Made by a program: the position numbers and the translations under genes. From SIG452 sp045580405 (GTDB taxonomy: Bacteria; Bacillota; Clostridia; UMGS1840): DNA of 6,914 nt. The DNA lies in assembly GCA_045580405.1 (NCBI GenBank), contig JAZNNT010000081.1, positions 1 through 6,914 of the forward strand, in the 5' to 3' direction. Below are positions 5,815 to 6,914 of the stretch, in pieces (positions within the stretch are counted from its first letter, which is position 1; every line of letters begins with the position of its first letter). The notes below the pieces were generated by a model. It had not been told where the DNA came from, searched no databases, and saw only the letters and a list, made by a program, of their open reading frames with translations.

Positions 5815-6773
5815 TTGATACATCCTTTCAGTTTGATTTGACGAAACTCATTTAAAATAATCAGAAATGTTACGCCGATTCCCAAATATCCAAAAAAGGG
5901 ATACAACGATTCAATCAGTGCCGAAAACCCGAAGAAACTGCAGCCTAACAGTAACAGACCGGCTGACATTGGATTTTTCCCCTTGGTGACGGCATATAAA
6001 CTGTTGATAGCAGTGGTCAGAATAGCCAGGTAAAGCATTACTGTATATAAGAAACTGAGATGACTTTGCAGATGGGAAACAATTGTCAGCACCGGAATTG
6101 CGCTGTTTTGGGTGAAGGGGGCAAAGCGCAGCAGAACGCCTTTCATCAGCAGTCCCACAAAAAGCACCATAGAAAAACCTATCAGAATCCCGGCATATCC
6201 GTCTTTTGCTTTTGTTGTATTTGCGATTGCACCTAATACCGGCAGTACCGACAACAGATTATATCCACCGTAAAGCAGAAGGTTAATACTCTGAGAGGAG
6301 CTTGTGCCAAACAGCCCTGCAGGAGACAAAAGTCCGGTCAGTGAAATTCCGGTCATACAAATGAGCAGAATAGGTGTTGCAATCATATTAAACCGATACA
6401 CATTAGAAATCCCAAAGAACACGGTTCCTACCGTGAGTGCTGCCGTGAGAATGGTTCCCAAGGGAAAAGAAAGTCCGGTTGCTTCCCATAGGGTTTCTCC
6501 GCCGCAGGCAAACATAACCGTACAGGATGCTCCCGAAAAGAGAAGAAACAGCAGGTTGATTACCGGGGTGCTTCCAACAGTTGCAGCAGCTCTTTTTTGT
6601 TGTTTGAAGTAGAGCAGGGAAACCACACCAATCAGCACAATGGCAAGAAAGAGGTAGAAAAGAGAGAATGATGTGTTTCCAAAAAACAGCAGAAGTTCCT
6701 TTCCTGTGGCAAAGCCTGCTCCAATCATTGTTCCTGCCACGGTAAAGGCCAATTTTAACCGTTTTGACCGCAT
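5793..6773 (-). CDS. YkvI-like multi-pass membrane protein (APC/LeuT-fold type), possible transporter
   Basis: An integral membrane protein of 326 residues with about ten hydrophobic spans. The first span carries GTMIGAGFATGKE (14-26), a Gly-rich break with the look of the unwound first helix of LeuT-fold transporters and typical, as I recall, of the YkvI family. Other conserved-looking segments are GGYNLLSVLPVLG (169-181) and TTAINSLYAVTKG (253-265). The substrate is unknown, and transport itself is inferred from the fold. The ATG is set by AAAGG (6785-6781) at 7 nt. It is the first gene of a minus-strand operon with yabP, yabQ and divIC, and its end overlaps yabP by 22 nt. This suggests a role in sporulation or in the mother cell. 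The family name is less certain than the topology. Confidence 0.75.
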   Translation of the reverse strand: MRSKRLKLAFTVAGTMIGAGFATGKELLLFFGNTSFSLFYLFLAIVLIGVVSLLYFKQQKRAAATVGSTPVINLLFLLFSGASCTVMFACGGETLWEATGLSFPLGTILTAALTVGTVFFGISNVYRFNMIATPILLICMTGISLTGLLSPAGLFGTSSSQSINLLLYGGYNLLSVLPVLGAIANTTKAKDGYAGILIGFSMVLFVGLLMKGVLLRFAPFTQNSAIPVLTIVSHLQSHLSFLYTVMLYLAILTTAINSLYAVTKGKNPMSAGLLLLGCSFFGFSALIESLYPFFGYLGIGVTFLIILNEFRQIKLKGCIKWQMKKM

Positions 6774-6809
6774 AAGATATCCTTTCGTTACAGTTTGGCA
6801 TTTTGTTCA

Positions 6810-6838
6810 AATATATTTTGGAAAAAATAGAATTATGA
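6810..6838 (-). promoter_or_regulatory. Candidate sigma-E promoter of the membrane protein-yabP-yabQ-divIC operon
   Basis: On the minus strand, TCATAAT (6838-6832) fits the sigma-E -35 pattern (K-M-A-T-A-T-T) at six of seven positions. After exactly 14 nt, AATATATT (6817-6810) fits the -10 pattern CATACANT except at its two C positions. The start would fall near 6803, about 30 nt before the ATG. The region is AT-rich, so chance is a real concern. Sigma-E control is known for yabP and yabQ in B. subtilis, which supports the call. Confidence 0.45.
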
Positions 6839-6839
6839 C

Positions 6840-6867
6840 TTGATTTTTCAGAAAAATATGGTATAAT
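6840..6867 (+). promoter_or_regulatory. Sigma-A promoter for a gene beyond the right edge
   Basis: TTGATT (6840-6845), a 16-nt spacer and a perfect TATAAT (6862-6867) preceded by TGG (extended -10) point rightwards. It shares the nine bases TTGATTTTT and the TGGTATA of the promoter at 3846. It is back to back with the candidate sigma-E promoter of the minus-strand operon, whose -35 ends one base away. Confidence 0.85.
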
Positions 6868-6903
6868 ATAAGAAACCAAAGAAATCTTAGAAAATTTAAC
6901 AAT

Positions 6904-6910
6904 AAAGGAG
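6904..6910 (+). promoter_or_regulatory. Ribosome binding site of a + strand gene starting outside the window
   Basis: AAAGGAG is a full-strength Shine-Dalgarno site about 30 nt after the expected start of the promoter at 6840. No start codon with suitable spacing fits before the window ends at 6914, so the gene must begin a few bases beyond. Its identity cannot be seen. Confidence 0.8.
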
Positions 6911-6914
6911 AATA

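Noticed and set aside
6304..6612. Plus-strand reading frame of 102 codons opposite the membrane-protein gene
   Set aside because: It is antisense to a convincing gene and has no ribosome site or recognisable motif.
6403..6879. Minus-strand reading frame of 158 codons overlapping the membrane-protein gene
   Set aside because: It is the out-of-frame shadow of the membrane-protein gene and its N-terminal part covers the promoter region; its sequence has no coherent membrane or domain pattern.
1..6914. Mobile element, CRISPR array, tRNA or horizontal island
   Set aside because: No transposase or integrase, no regularly spaced repeats, no cloverleaf and no abrupt change in composition were seen.

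Overview
The window reads as ordinary chromosome from an AT-rich, endospore-forming Firmicute, most likely an uncultured gut-type member of the Clostridia. Three things suggest this: a free-standing AICAR formyltransferase of the type found in Clostridia, the sporulation pair yabP-yabQ next to divIC, and strong purine-rich Shine-Dalgarno sites with some GTG and TTG starts. I see no mobile element, CRISPR array, tRNA or rRNA.

Left block (1-3831, + strand): the 3' end of the AICAR transformylase gene, then purD, a METTL25/TRM13-like SAM methyltransferase and a metal-dependent amidohydrolase. Spacing is short and the block ends at a strong intrinsic terminator (3797-3831). The first two genes are de novo purine synthesis. 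The last two are probably co-transcribed passengers of unknown substrate. A hairpin between purH and purD (483-511) may attenuate or process the message.

Middle block (3846-4771, + strand): a strong sigma-A promoter with an extended -10 fires into a roughly 220-nt transcript. Its first base is expected to open a 21-bp closing helix (3881-3901 with 4021-4041). Inside are a second long helix and a hairpin with a GUAA tetraloop, and an intrinsic terminator follows (4068-4102). Downstream, at 4175, is a small lipoprotein gene I do not recognise. This could be an independent small RNA or a riboswitch-like leader for the lipoprotein. I could not match it to a known RNA class, and it is the best candidate here for something undescribed.

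Right block (4740-6914): a perfect 32-bp palindrome serves as bidirectional terminator between converging genes. On the minus strand, in transcription order, lie a YkvI-like multi-pass membrane protein, yabP, yabQ and divIC, tightly coupled (22-nt overlap, then 12-nt and 4-nt gaps). A sigma-E-like promoter precedes the first gene. A good sigma-A promoter lies inside yabQ, positioned to give divIC expression in growing cells. At the right edge a sigma-A promoter and a Shine-Dalgarno site point rightwards to a gene just outside the window.
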